From: Patiria miniata
Taxonomy: Eukaryota; Echinodermata; Asteroidea; Valvatida; Asterinidae
NCBI RefSeq assembly: GCF_015706575.1
Contig: NW_024037065.1
Location: 2,542,001 to 2,606,000, forward strand
Direction of reading: 5' to 3'
Length of the DNA: 64,000 nucleotides
A model generated the notes under the pieces. That model was not told where the DNA came from and did no database searches. It saw only the letters and a list, made by a program, of their open reading frames with translations. Below are positions 1 to 10,321 of this stretch, one piece after another (position 1 is the stretch's first letter; the number at the start of each line of letters is the position of its first letter). The translations under genes were made by a program, and so were the position numbers.

Positions 1-583
1 TGTACTAAACTTTTCAAACATTGAACATGAAATAGAACAGCCCATGGGCATACATTTGTCATAATAAAAAACACCGTTAAATGAAAAGCCCAAAAGCTCA
101 TAATCTTGTGGAGAAACAGGAAGCAAACGGAACGCAGATTTTATGTCTGCCTTAGCTAACCACGCACCTCGGCCCGCGTGAACCGCGACACCAACTGCAG
201 TATCAAATGATGCATAATTAATGCACCGCACATAGATTTTCATCAATAAAATCATTAATGGATTGACCCTCGGGAAAGGAAAGATGGTGTATGAGTCGAA
301 AACTCCCCGGCTGACTTTTGGAACCAATCCAATAGGAGAACATTGCAAATTAGGTAGTGGGGGACTGGCAAATGGTCCCGCTATTCTGCCTAAACGAATC
401 TCTTGATACAGCTTATCTCGCACTACATGCGGGCGTTGGGCAGCAGACGCCAAACAATCTGAATTACGGGGCATTCTTGGGCCACTATAACACAGGGAAA
501 ACCCATTAGTAAAACCTTTACGTTAAATATCAGCCGCATTTGCATCTGGGTACCCGACCAACCAATTGTTTAGAACTGATACT
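1..583 (-). pseudogene. DIRS-like reverse transcriptase, N-terminal half, broken
   Basis: Translating the minus strand gives an RT of DIRS type: a GLVPK stretch, FRLIHHLSFPEG, VHYASFD, LAKADIKSAFRLLPV and YYDKCMPMGCSISC appear in the family's order. The catalytic YxDD box lies past the left edge and cannot be judged. One in-frame TAA at 523-525 interrupts the frame in the conserved region before the GPR motif, so this copy would not make a full enzyme. Upstream the frame overlaps the end of the gag-like ORF, as is usual in DIRS elements. The enzyme would copy element RNA into DNA. DIRS-family identity is from remembered family motifs, not a search. Confidence 0.85.
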
Positions 584-1741
584 TTAATTGGCGTGGGAAT
601 TGCGAAAAGAAGAAACCTTTCCGCCAGCGTTAAGGGTTGTTGGCGCACTGGCTACAGCACTGGCTTGCGGGCCACCATATTGCCTGCTAGTCTGGGGACG
701 CGGCATTGCATGTGTCTGATTACGGTCGGGACGGGAACCAAGCCCTTTGGAAAGATTGGAATTGAACCAGCGTGTTTGTCCCCCAATTCGGCAAGCTGCG
801 GCATTGTGGCCAGAGCGGTAGCACTTGCTGCATGTATGCGCAAATTTGCACATCATAAAACGGCAACCCTGAATGCTATTGAAGGCAAAACACACACCCA
901 CACGAGGTTTAGGCGTAGACGACTGAATGAGGCTTGCTGCCCGGGCTGCATTAGGGGATGTGACAGACACGGCAACAACTGTGAGCCACAGTTTCATATC
1001 TAGATTTCCCCATGAGCGGGAGGGGTCAGTCGCTTGCTTTAAGCGGAACTGCTCGTCACACAACTTCCAACCAAAGCCTGGGTACTGAGTGCAAGCCATG
1101 TGAACAGTTTCTGAGTATTTCAGCAACTCCGCAGAGCGCCTTGGGTGTTTTGTGAGATAAATTGCCATGTATGTATGGAACGCGGAATGCCACATCTCAA
1201 AAGTATCTATTTTCTTTCGAGAACACCCTGCTTTTTTTCAGCACCAATTGATCCCCGTCAACCGCGAAATTAATATTATTGTTGTCAGACCTAGCAATAT
1301 TAGCAATAGCTGCACTAGTAGGATCTGTATACAATATCGCAAGGTCAACATAAGCACTTTCCCAATTTTTTTCTTTGGTAGCCTGGGATTCATGAACACC
1401 TAAGGGAATATCAATTCCAACTTGAGTACTTTGTTCTGGTATTTCACATGGCATGGTCAAACTAGTAGGCATAACATTACTACTACTACCCAAACTATCA
1501 TCAACAGTGCCATACTCACCCCGACCCCCTAGAGGGGAGGGACTGGCAATGACCGGAATGGCCACAGGAGGGACTATGGACGTCACCATGGACGTGCCAT
1601 CTGCACCGGTCGAGAAGCAGGCGGCTGGGAGGTCCTGGCTTTCTTGTTAGCTGGCGGTTGTGTGACAGCAGAGGCAACACCATCATCCTGGCGGTCAATG
1701 AAACGGGCTGGCCGACCCACTGTGCGCTTGGGACGCGGCAT
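584..1741 (-). pseudogene. DIRS gag-like ORF1 with CCCH/zinc-knuckle cluster, frameshifted
   Basis: The likely start is the ATG at 1,741, giving MPRPKRTVGRPARF, a basic opening seen in DIRS ORF1 proteins. The middle is acidic and low complexity. The best-preserved part (584-1,195) has WHSAFHTYMAIYLTKHP, PGFGW and DEQFRLKQA blocks, then a Cys/His cluster of the form CFAF..GC....C...HTCSKC...GHNAAAC (about residues 100-135 of that frame). At least two frameshifts are needed, near 1,515-1,590 and near 1,205. The stop is at 584-586, inside the RT frame. Such proteins are thought to bind element RNA or form particles; here that is family inference. Confidence 0.75.
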
Positions 1742-1995
1742 GGCAGAGTGATGGGGATGTGTTCGAAACTTTCCAGTTGTCCGGAGGCTTACCACAAAAA
1801 ACAAATGTTTACTGAGTCTGCATCCGATAGTGTACCGTAGAAATTCAAGCAGAAATGGAGTCGGCCTAGGCCTATATGCTCTGTCTCCAAAACCGTCAAA
1901 TAAAAAGTTGAAAACTTGTGAGAAATGTCCGACTCCTCCCACGATCGAATCACCAAGGATGAAAAATTATGCACAGCACGAAGAAGCAAATATCT

Positions 1996-2245
1996 CCGAA
2001 AACAAATTGAAGTGTTGACCACACAATAATGCTTATCCAAAAAAGAGTAGGCCTAAATCCAGAGTATATCCAAATGGAATTGTTGACCACACAATATATA
2101 TCCAAAAGTGAGTAAATCCAGAAGAAAGTATATATCCAAATGGAAGTGTTGACCATACCCAAACCACTGTTGTAAAAACAATGTACATGTACATGTATTA
2201 TTTCCAAACCACTGTTGTAAAAACAATTTACATGTACATGTATTC
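1996..2245. repeat. Short imperfect tandem repeats beside the DIRS element
   Basis: Three copies of a GTTGACCA(C)ACAAT-like block alternate with 'tatatccaaatgga' blocks. They are followed by two copies of a ~46-bp unit (CCAAACCACTGTTGTAAAAACAA plus ACATGTACATGTATT). No coding signal. Confidence 0.6.
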
Positions 2246-4511
2246 AGCTCAAGAAACTGTGACAAAGTGAGGCTATACACCTTCAAACCCACAATCTTCC
2301 TAGAGTCCCCAGATACAGCCAACTCTTTCATTGGTTAAAAGTTTTGCCTACCTCTCCTCTGATTGAAGAGCACCTCCTAAAACTTTGCATCTAATTTGCA
2401 TAACACTGCACTCCCTAATATGGTGTTGACCTAGATGTTCCAGAAGTGTCCAGGCTATCTATTTTTAGCTATCATGTAGGCCAACTGTATAGACTTGAAT
2501 TCCCTGTGTGCAGCCTCCAAAAACAGACTGGTAATCTAACAAGTACAATGCAACTGAGTATAAATAATTTTATCTTTGAGGGATAAAATGTGTTCATCTT
2601 GCTATTTGATGCAAGCTTTTTAGGGAGAAGGCAAAACTCTTTGTGTTATGCATGCATATTTTTTGGATGTCCATCAGCTCGGTGCAACAAAAATTCTTGC
2701 ATTTCATAATCCCATGCATTCTAAATTTGACAAGAATTATTGACTGATTTCTTTAACAGACTCTGCTCAGCCCGTGCCCATTGGCTCATCTGAAAAGCCA
2801 AAGGTTAGTGCTTGATTTTTACTGTCTTGGGGCTGCTTCATAACTATTCCTTTGTGAAGATTATTGTGTGAGTACTTCAAACACAGTCACCCAAACATCC
2901 TGAAGAAGGTGATGAGCTTTGGTGATACAAGCTAAAATACAGATTACATTGACGAGTGGTGGTTACCACAAGAGTTCTAGAAGATTTTCTCCAGAAGATG
3001 AAGTATAGTTGTGAACCTTACTGAATACCTCAAGCAGTTATTGGTTGTATGAATACATCCGTATATTCTCAATCTATTTTTCTAGGAGGACTCCTCTTTG
3101 TCAAGACCGTTTTCAGAGTACAACTTTGTGCAAGAATCAGAAGATGAAGGTGACAGTCTTTTGCTCTTCCAATTCACGAACAGATATACACTCTACCTAT
3201 TCCTTGTATGTATGCCTGTACTTCTCACTGATTTGTTGAAGATGTTGGGCATGCAATGCTTTTTGGGGTTTGTTGTATTACTACTATTACTGTAATAGGG
3301 CGACAGGTTTTGCGAACTCCGTCAACAATAGGGCGATACACCTCATTGAGGCGACAAAATAACTGTCGCCCTTTTATGAAAACGACCCTCAGGACAAGAA
3401 ATTTTGCTGTCGCTAACCATATAGATCGATTCCTCATGATCCAATTAGTATAAATACTAAATTTCGTGGCAAAAACATAAGGTGAAATTGGGTTAGGTGA
3501 CAGTTTAGGTTTGTGCACAAGTCTATGGGAAAGTCACCCTATTGGGGCGAAAAGAGTTATTATTATTATTATTTTTATTACTATTTATTCGGCATTAAAA
3601 AAACAAACAACAAACATTCACATACAGAGAAAACCAAAAACCAAGAAAACAAAAACGAACATGACGAAATCCAGGGGCATATGCTCGGAATTAAAAAAGT
3701 TTACCCAAAAACTGTGGCCCGAAGGCCTTCAATTCAAATACCTCTGGCTACACAAAGAGTATATATAAATCTATAAAAATCTATAAAAATGTATTAACCA
3801 TAAAAGCATATATTGAAAATGGCAGAGGTATAAATGCTAAAAAGTTATCGTCCCCTAAAATTAACATCAAAATACCACGTTGAGAAAAAACAAGAAAAAA
3901 AACAAAAAACAAAACAAACAAAAATAGTCCAACAAAAAGAACAGGTAAAAAAATGCCCCCCCCCCCCCATTATAGTTCAAAGACCCACTTATTGTGGATG
4001 TCCACATTAAATATTAAAAACGTTAAAAAGTTTCAATACACGCAATAAAAAAACGAATATTAGAAAAAATAAGGAAAATTATTCAACAAAACATGAGAAA
4101 AATGCCAACCCCCCAAGTGAAAAAGGTTTCGTTGCAAGTCAAAAGACGTAATATTACCCTGGAGAAAAAAAAACAGTTTAGCAAAAAATAAAACAAATTC
4201 TTTTCAGAACTAAACATCTGCTGAGCAGCAGTTATAACCACATGGTGTTACTGCAAACCGAAATAATACAACAAACCCTATTAAACAAACGATATACGCC
4301 TTGAAGCTGGTATTAAAGTGGACAGAATCACGGGCAATGCCATGTGGAAAGAAACCTCTTCCTGGAAGAAGTATGGTTCTGAAAAGAACCGGTTTTCAAG
4401 AAGAGATCTCCCTCCACACGGCGCCATCCGAAACCCTTTTCACTTTTAAGCAAGAGATGAGAAAAAATGTCAACTCCCCCCCCCCCCCTCCAGTTAAAAA
4501 TACACAAGGAA

Positions 4512-4872
4512 CTATGGAACAATGCGTGTGAGGTTTTGCATGTTGGTTGTATCAGGGTTAGCCCAGTTCACATTGAAGTCACCGGTAACAATGACTCCCT
4601 GATGGCTTGAGGTGGCCAGGTGTATATCATCTATAGCTGTCTGGAATTTATCCCAGTAGTCAGCGGTTGAATTAGGCGGTCTGTACAGAACACAGAGTAG
4701 CCACTTACTCCTTTTGAGTGTAATTTCCACGCAGGAAATTTCGAGATCAGCATGTTCAAGTTCAGGGACGTGGCAAGGACTCGGACAGGCTTTGACACCA
4801 ATCAGAACTCCTCCACCTCTACGCCGGCCACAGTTACGATCACGTCTAAATGTGACATAGTCGTAAAAACAT
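4512..4872 (-). mobile_element. Endonuclease-domain fragment of a CR1/L2-like non-LTR retrotransposon
   Basis: Minus-strand translation shows RRGGGVLIGVK, LEISCVEI, WLLCVLYRPPNS and VIVTGDFNVNW, the order of the central part of an APE-type endonuclease; the GDFN block is one of its catalytic motifs. The frame stops at 4,512 and the upstream part merges into a minisatellite at 4,902. Only about 120 residues survive, so this is a dead scrap in an intron. Exact clade (CR1, L2, Rex-like) cannot be settled. Confidence 0.8.
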
Positions 4873-4901
4873 CTCTTTTGGTAAGATTTGTGGCTTTGCA
4901 A

Positions 4902-5182
4902 ATGTCTTACTACATGGGTCCACACAGTGATGGTCCTGTAACTGGTCACACACCCATCTGTTATTGGCATATGTCCTACTACATGGGTCCACACAGTGAT
5001 GGTCCTGTAACTGTTCATACACCTGTCTGTTATTGGCATAATGTCTTACTACATGGGTCCACACAATGATAGTCCTGTAACTGGTCACACACCTGTCTGT
5101 TATTGGCATATGTCTTTTTACATGGATCCACACAGTGAGGGTCCTGTAACTGGTCACTTGATCACCATTTGTTATTGACATA
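4902..5182. repeat. 69-bp minisatellite, four copies
   Basis: Units start at 4,902, 4,971, 5,041 and 5,110 (69, 70, 69 and ~71 bp). Each begins ATGTC.TACTACATGGGTCC and ends TGTTATTGGCAT. The last copy is most diverged. It abuts the endonuclease fragment and ends about 80 bp before the exon at 5,260. The long frames across it are repeat artefacts. Confidence 0.85.
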
Positions 5183-6519
5183 CATGTTTCACTTTTACTA
5201 CAATAAACTACAATAACGCCGAAGACTTCATGCTTTTCTGTTGTTGGTTGTTTGTATAGATGATGCACAACAAGGCATCGAAGGGCAGGCCAGAACATAC
5301 GAGAAGCAGCAAGCATGCCCTTTTGTGGCAGTATGGTTTCCAAGGCAGCCAGGCACATGAAAAATATGCACGCTGAAGAGTCTGAGGTGAAACATGCCAA
5401 GGCCAAGGAGCCCAAGTCAACTAACAGGCGACCTACTGTTGAATTTGAGAGGCTCCGTTTGAAAGGGAATTTCTACCATAATATGGAGGTGCTGTCAACT
5501 GGTGTGGGTCAGATCATCGTGGCCAGAAATCCTCCCTTCGGTCAAGAGGTCCAATCTTCAAATTACCTGCAATGTCCGTTTTGCCCGGTTTTTTTTTACC
5601 ATTCCTTCTTGTGGCGTCATAAGAATAATTGCTTGTTTAACAAGGAAGGGGAATCATCGCATCCAGATGATGAAAGCTACCATAATATTCAGAAGGACAG
5701 CAAGGTCTTGTTGCAGTCATATTTGGAAAATGGCCATGATGATCAGCGTTGTCTTTCGAAGTATGTTCTGTCGGCAATGGTCCATGATCAGATATCCATG
5801 GTGGTAAGGGGTGACAAGTTGATACTGGCCTTCGGAAGAAATCTGATTGCAATGGTTAGACCTGGGAAAGCTCAGTACGTATCACAGCGGCTTCGGGAGT
5901 TAGGAAGGCTAGTAATTACATTGAGATATCTAGGAGAGGAAGATGACGTCTTTCTCACAGATTTTCTGCAACCTGATCGATTTGATTTTGTAGTGAGAGC
6001 CGTGATGACAGTTTGTCAGGTGAAATAGGGTAATCAAGAAAGCGGTTCACCAGAGTTTGGGATTCCATCACTTTCTCTGAAGCTCGGGCATTCGTTGAAG
6101 ATCGAAATGCGTCCTTCTGCTTCAAGGAATAGCTCTAAGGCAAAAGGACAGTGAGCTACTGGAGACTGCCCGAATGTATCTGCAGCTGCATGAATCCGAA
6201 TGGGCAGACAAAATATCTTCCCATGCCCTCAGCACCTTGGCAAGTCAGACATTTGACAAGGCAGATGTTTTGCCAGTTACCTCAGATCTGGTGAAGTTAA
6301 GGCAGTTCCTTCTGGATGACATGAAGGTTCGAATGCGGAATCGGACAGCGCTAGTTGAAGTTTGCTTATCCCGACTTATTGTCTTTAACAGGCACCGTTG
6401 TGGCGAGGCTTCGCGAATGCTGTGTAGCAGTTATGAGAATAGGCCTGTCTGGCAAAACTTTGCTGTCGAGGAAATCAAAAACTCCCTCTCTCAACTTGAG
6501 CAAAGGCTTAGTAGCAGGT

Positions 6520-7020
6520 ATGTAGTATAAATGCAAAAAAAAGCTCCAATGTTTCCAAGGTTTCTTGTGAAGTCACATGGTCTTTGTGAAGAGCCAGTAA
6601 TTGGACAGTTGGCCTGTGATCATTTGGGCGAGCGGTAGCCATCCAAGTCCAGCTCTAAAATTGGGATTCACTGTGATTACGGGATGGTTATTGTGACTAT
6701 CGGTAACAATGGTTTATTGGGTACAAGAAACAAAATTGTATTGGGCAGTTTGAAACATGGGAATGTTTCTTTTTTGGATAGGAGCTGAATTAAACCTAAA
6801 TGTTCCAGGCATTTTGAGTTTAATTTGGCAATATTCATGTGAATGTTATCCTATTTTATTGAAGGGGATAAGAATTACTTTGGGTTTACCAGCATTTCGA
6901 ATTATCATATGTTTAACGGATGTATTTCTTATTGTATCATATTTATTTAGTCATTCAACTAAGTCATTCTTTTTCTGGTGCCATTTGATTTGTTTCTGGT
7001 GCCATTTGATTTGTATACAG
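6520..7020 (+). other. Intron with a 21-bp tandem duplication
   Basis: AT-rich intron between the exon ending AGCAG|GTATGT and the exon starting at 7,021. A perfect 21-bp direct duplication (6,972-6,992 and 6,993-7,013) lies right before the acceptor CAG at 7,018-7,020 and may have moved the branch point. Confidence 0.55.
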
Positions 7021-7732
7021 ACTCGACCTGGTAAAGATAAAGGGAAAGAGAGGTCGCGCAGTGCCTGTGCTTCTGACCTGTGACGTGAAGCAAGCGGTGG
7101 AAGTCTTGATGGAAAACCGTGAAGCAGTTGGGGTGCATAATGCGAATCCCTATATATTTGCTCGCCCCCGAAACTCCTTGAAACCAGTGAGAGGATGGGA
7201 TTGTCTAACTGCTGTTGCCAAGCAGGCTAATCTGCAAGAGCCTCGTGCAGTAACCAGCACAAAGCTGAGAAAGTATGTCGCAACGGTGTCTCATAGACTT
7301 AAACAGCAATGAGCTCGACTGGCTAGCACGGCACCTGGGCCACGACATAACCTTCCACAGGGACTTCTACCGCCAACACGAGTCGACACTAGAGCTTGCA
7401 AAAGTCAGCAAGCTACTTCTTGCTGTAGACAAAGGCAAGATAGCGAAACTGTCTGGCCGAAAACTTGATGATATTGAATTGGAAGGTAAGGAACCATTAG
7501 GTGCATTAATTAGGATTCCCATACTGTGACCTGGGACTTTTCTGGGAATATGGATGGAACTGAGATGTTTGCATATTGTTGCAAATATGTTAATTTTCTT
7601 TTAAATTGTGGTTTGATTTTGAAATATGACAAAAGTGTTCAAAAGCCAAAATTGACACTAAAGTTTGTAGTCTGGGTGACGATAAGATTCAACAATCTGA
7701 ATAGGCAATAAAAGGTGATATTGTAGCGGAAT

Positions 7733-8480
7733 TACCAAATTACCCCGGACGATTTGTTCCCCCCGGTGGTCACCCAGCAGGTGTGGTACCTCCTTCAAGA
7801 GACCCAAGACCGGTGGAGTAGACCCGTTGGGCGGAAATGTACCTCCTAATGCACAGGGCTAATGACTGGACCCTCAGTAAACCTCCTCGGGGACTGACAG
7901 GACACAGGACAAGAGTAAATGGGACAAGGAAATAATGATGATCTGACCTCCTTTATTTATCACTCGATTAACAGCTGCTTGAACCTCCTAGTTATCATCG
8001 ATTAAACTGTACCCTCAATAATTAACTGATTACAAGTAAATAAATAATTAAATGAGTGCATCCGATCCGCCTAGCGCTAGCCGTGCCGCCTCCCAGTGAT
8101 TGACGCGCCTCCTAGTTTGGATCATCCCGTTGGAGCCTCTCGAGGCTACGAGTGTCTCCCCCTAGGGTATCCAAAGGTAATTTAACTCCCTTTCCCTAGT
8201 ACACGGACCAGAAACTTATCCCTAGTTTCCTTATCGGCATCCCACCGCAGTCCCACTCAAGTATTCCTAACAGTGGCCCACGCTCGAATCGAGGTAGCGC
8301 ACACTGTAGCCTCCAATACCTGAGCTCAGCACTCAACACGTCTGTTCCCGACGATGTCTGAACACGCACTGCCGCTCGCGCGAATTGTGTGCAACTCCCC
8401 CAGTAGCGCTCTAGCGCCCTCTGTAGTTAGACTCCGATTTCTTGCTCGCGCCCGCATCGCATAGCAAATCTCGCTCATTT
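7733..8480. repeat. GC-richer CCTCC-repeated tract, possible solo LTR or other repeat
   Basis: Begins TGTAGCGGAATTACC, which would suit an LTR start, and is richer in C and CCTCC/CCTCCTA blocks than its AT-rich flanks. It ends near a GCGCCCTCT motif and a CGCGCCCGC stretch. I could not find a matching target duplication or a clear 3' end. No ORF of note. Confidence 0.3.
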
Positions 8481-9240
8481 GCAATACAAATAGACCACGG
8501 GGCATGGCTGCAAAATGTGCTCAGAAAGTGATTTTCGTGGCGCACCTCTCAAATCTAAGTGAATTTTTGCAGGTTATTAGCTGAGACCATATGGATCACA
8601 AAAAACCAAAATCCACAATCCCAAAGTGACCAATCATTTAAATAATTGCATTTTAATCAGCAGTTCAAAAAAGGGCGCCCTCTATTGACCGGGAATGGAA
8701 AACTGTGCACATTTTCAATGGGAAAGATTGTTTTAATTGCTGTTGCTTGCTAAAAAGGGTCTCTACAGAGCCAAGACTCGATAAAAGGGGACTTAAGTGT
8801 GTTTTAATTTTCCAACAATTAATTTAATTATCAAATTTTCCATCCCATTGAAATTCATGGAAGATTCAAAAAGCCCTTTCCCAACATCAGTGAAAAAGTT
8901 TCCTCCTTTTGTTTAATATTTTCATTTAAAATACATATATTGTTCTTTACTGAACTTCTTAATAGGGTATTATTGATCATTAGAGTATAATTTTCTTTTT
9001 GGTTAAAACTACAGAGTATTTCTGACTTAGGATGTAATAAAAATAAACGGAGGGTCCGACACAATTACGATTGAATAGTCTGAATAAAAAAAAACATGAC
9101 TACAGGGTTTATGATTTCAGCCTTTGATGCATTTTATTCGTACAAAAAACAATACGGTAAATGGTAATTAAAAATACTTGAGAAATAATAACTGTGATTG
9201 GCAAAAATTATAATACCAAAATAAATAAGTATCAATACAT
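8481..9240. other. AT-rich intergenic, no gene seen
   Basis: AT-rich sequence with short homopolymers and one GCGCCCTCTATTG motif near 8,669. I see no exon-like or repeat structure. Confidence 0.5.
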
Positions 9241-9249
9241 GTTTTAGGA

Positions 9250-9605
9250 TGTTCACATCTGGCAAGTTTTTGGGCTGAACCAATCAACATGCTTTTGGAC
9301 TTGGTAATATTCAATTCTAATCTCGTCATTGAGCCAGTTTGATATTTTCTGGATACAAGTTGATCTGATGAATATCTTTACTTGAGTAAAAAATAGAAGT
9401 GTCACCAGCACAAAGGACAATTTTAGTATGCTCAGTCACTGACCTTACATATCATTAATAAATATAGAAAATAATAGTGGGCCCAAGATAGTGGGCCTCC
9501 AAAATTGAAAGAATCGGATTTGTTCGATAGGAAATTCTTAATTTTAGTTACCTGTGTCCTTCCATGAAGGTAAGACCGAAACCAGTCAAGGTAAGACCAG
9601 AACTT
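9250..9605 (-). mobile_element. Reverse-transcriptase scrap of a CR1/L2/Jockey-like non-LTR retrotransposon
   Basis: Pieces in different minus frames read LDWFRSYLHGRTQ, then a PLLF.IFINDM-like block, then AGDTSIFYSSKD (a decayed ADDT catalytic box), then ITKSKSMLIGS. This is the order of the palm and post-palm part of non-LTR RTs. Frameshifts and a nonsense codon make it inactive. It may come from a different element than the scrap at 4.5 kb. Confidence 0.75.
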
Positions 9606-10320
9606 CGTATCTCAATAAAGGTTAGTCATCGCAAAAATGGTAAACTTGAATCTTTCAATGGCGAATCTATTGGCATCTGGAAACTAAACATCCGTTATCT
9701 ACAGTGAGTTCCGTTGTCTAAATTTCAAATCATTTCATAAACCTTCAAAGAAACCAGAACTGCCGTTGAGAACATGGTTCAATGTATAAGAGGATTGGTG
9801 AATACATCTAGAAGTATAAAATATGAAACAATTCTCTCTGCACAAAGGCATCAACCTAGAGAATGGGCCTTTTGCATAGCAGCTTGGAAGTCAATGCTTA
9901 GTAAACGACATCTTCAGCACGCACCCACCCCCCCCCCCCAACAAAAAAGGAATTACAGTAACAAAAGGCTCTCAAGGATGTCTTGATAGAGTCTATTTTA
10001 TCAACAACAAATAAGACTGTAAGCATGAACATTACCGAAGAGGAATAACCTGTTTTAAGCCCTTTCAATTTACAAAATTAAGTTAGTTCTCAATATTGTT
10101 GGCAGTTAGTTAGACGTCTGAGAACAGTTGGAAGCCGGCTTGTCTGGTTCCCTGACTCGACAATTTCCCACTGTCTTTAAAATGTTTTGTTTGATCTGAA
10201 GTAGGTCCAAGGAACCAGTAGGTATATACAACACAGTTTTGTGTCAAGGTCTGTCCATTATCTATTAACACAAAGCTTTTAACATGAAAACTTTTGCAAA
10301 GCAAATGTTGTATACATATA
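9606..10320. other. No gene seen
   Basis: AT-rich; a poly-C run at ~9,930. I looked here for a last exon of the minus-strand gene that ends at 10,328 and found none. Confidence 0.5.
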
Positions 10321-10321
10321 T

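Larger units (their letters stand above)
1..1950 (-). mobile_element. DIRS-type tyrosine-recombinase retrotransposon, 5' part, truncated by window edge
   Basis: Reading leftward from about 1,741 there is a gag-like ORF, then an overlapping RT ORF that leaves the window at base 1. The order, the overlap and the protein motifs fit the DIRS order. The recombinase and the inverted/split direct repeats would lie beyond the left edge, so the class rests on RT and gag resemblance only. The copy has frameshifts and one nonsense codon. Confidence 0.8.
3149..5259. other. Intron of the recombinase-like gene, holding A-rich tract and repeats
   Basis: 3,294-3,545 has inverted GGGCGAC/GTCGCCC blocks and may be a small MITE. 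3,560-4,300 is A/C-rich low-complexity sequence with poly-C runs near 3,956 and 4,480. The rest is the non-LTR fragment and minisatellite listed separately. No further coding signal seen. Confidence 0.5.
2760..7484 (+). pseudogene. Spliced tyrosine-recombinase-like gene with N-terminal zinc fingers, disrupted
   Basis: Exons that join in phase: 2,760-2,803, 3,087-3,148, then 5,260 onward (acceptor TTTGTATAG), about 6,150-6,519 (donor AGCAG|GTATGT) and 7,021-7,484 (donor GAAG|GTAAGG). N-terminal to C-terminal: an acidic Ser-rich start, a C2H2-like finger (CPFCG...RHMKNMH, ~5,315), a second finger (CPFCPVF...LWRHKNNC, ~5,575), a helical core (RLRELGRLV), then recombinase boxes: NRHRCGEASRM (~6,387), IKGKRGRAVPVLL (7,037-7,072), TSTKLRKYVAT (~7,256), LGHDITFHRDFYR (~7,337). 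The H-to-Y spacing of eight residues equals that of XerD-like enzymes. Lesions: a one-base loss in the T run at 5,321-5,324, TAG at 6,026-6,028, one-base shifts near 6,098 and 7,290. The proteins of this family that I recall are unnamed; a Crypton-derived origin is my inference. Confidence 0.7.

Noticed and set aside
566..1003. Plus-strand frame of 145 codons
   Set aside because: Antisense of the DIRS gag zinc region; no motif of its own.
10110..10304. Possible last exon of the nuclease-like gene on the minus strand
   Set aside because: No resemblance to the family ending I remember, and no convincing acceptor.
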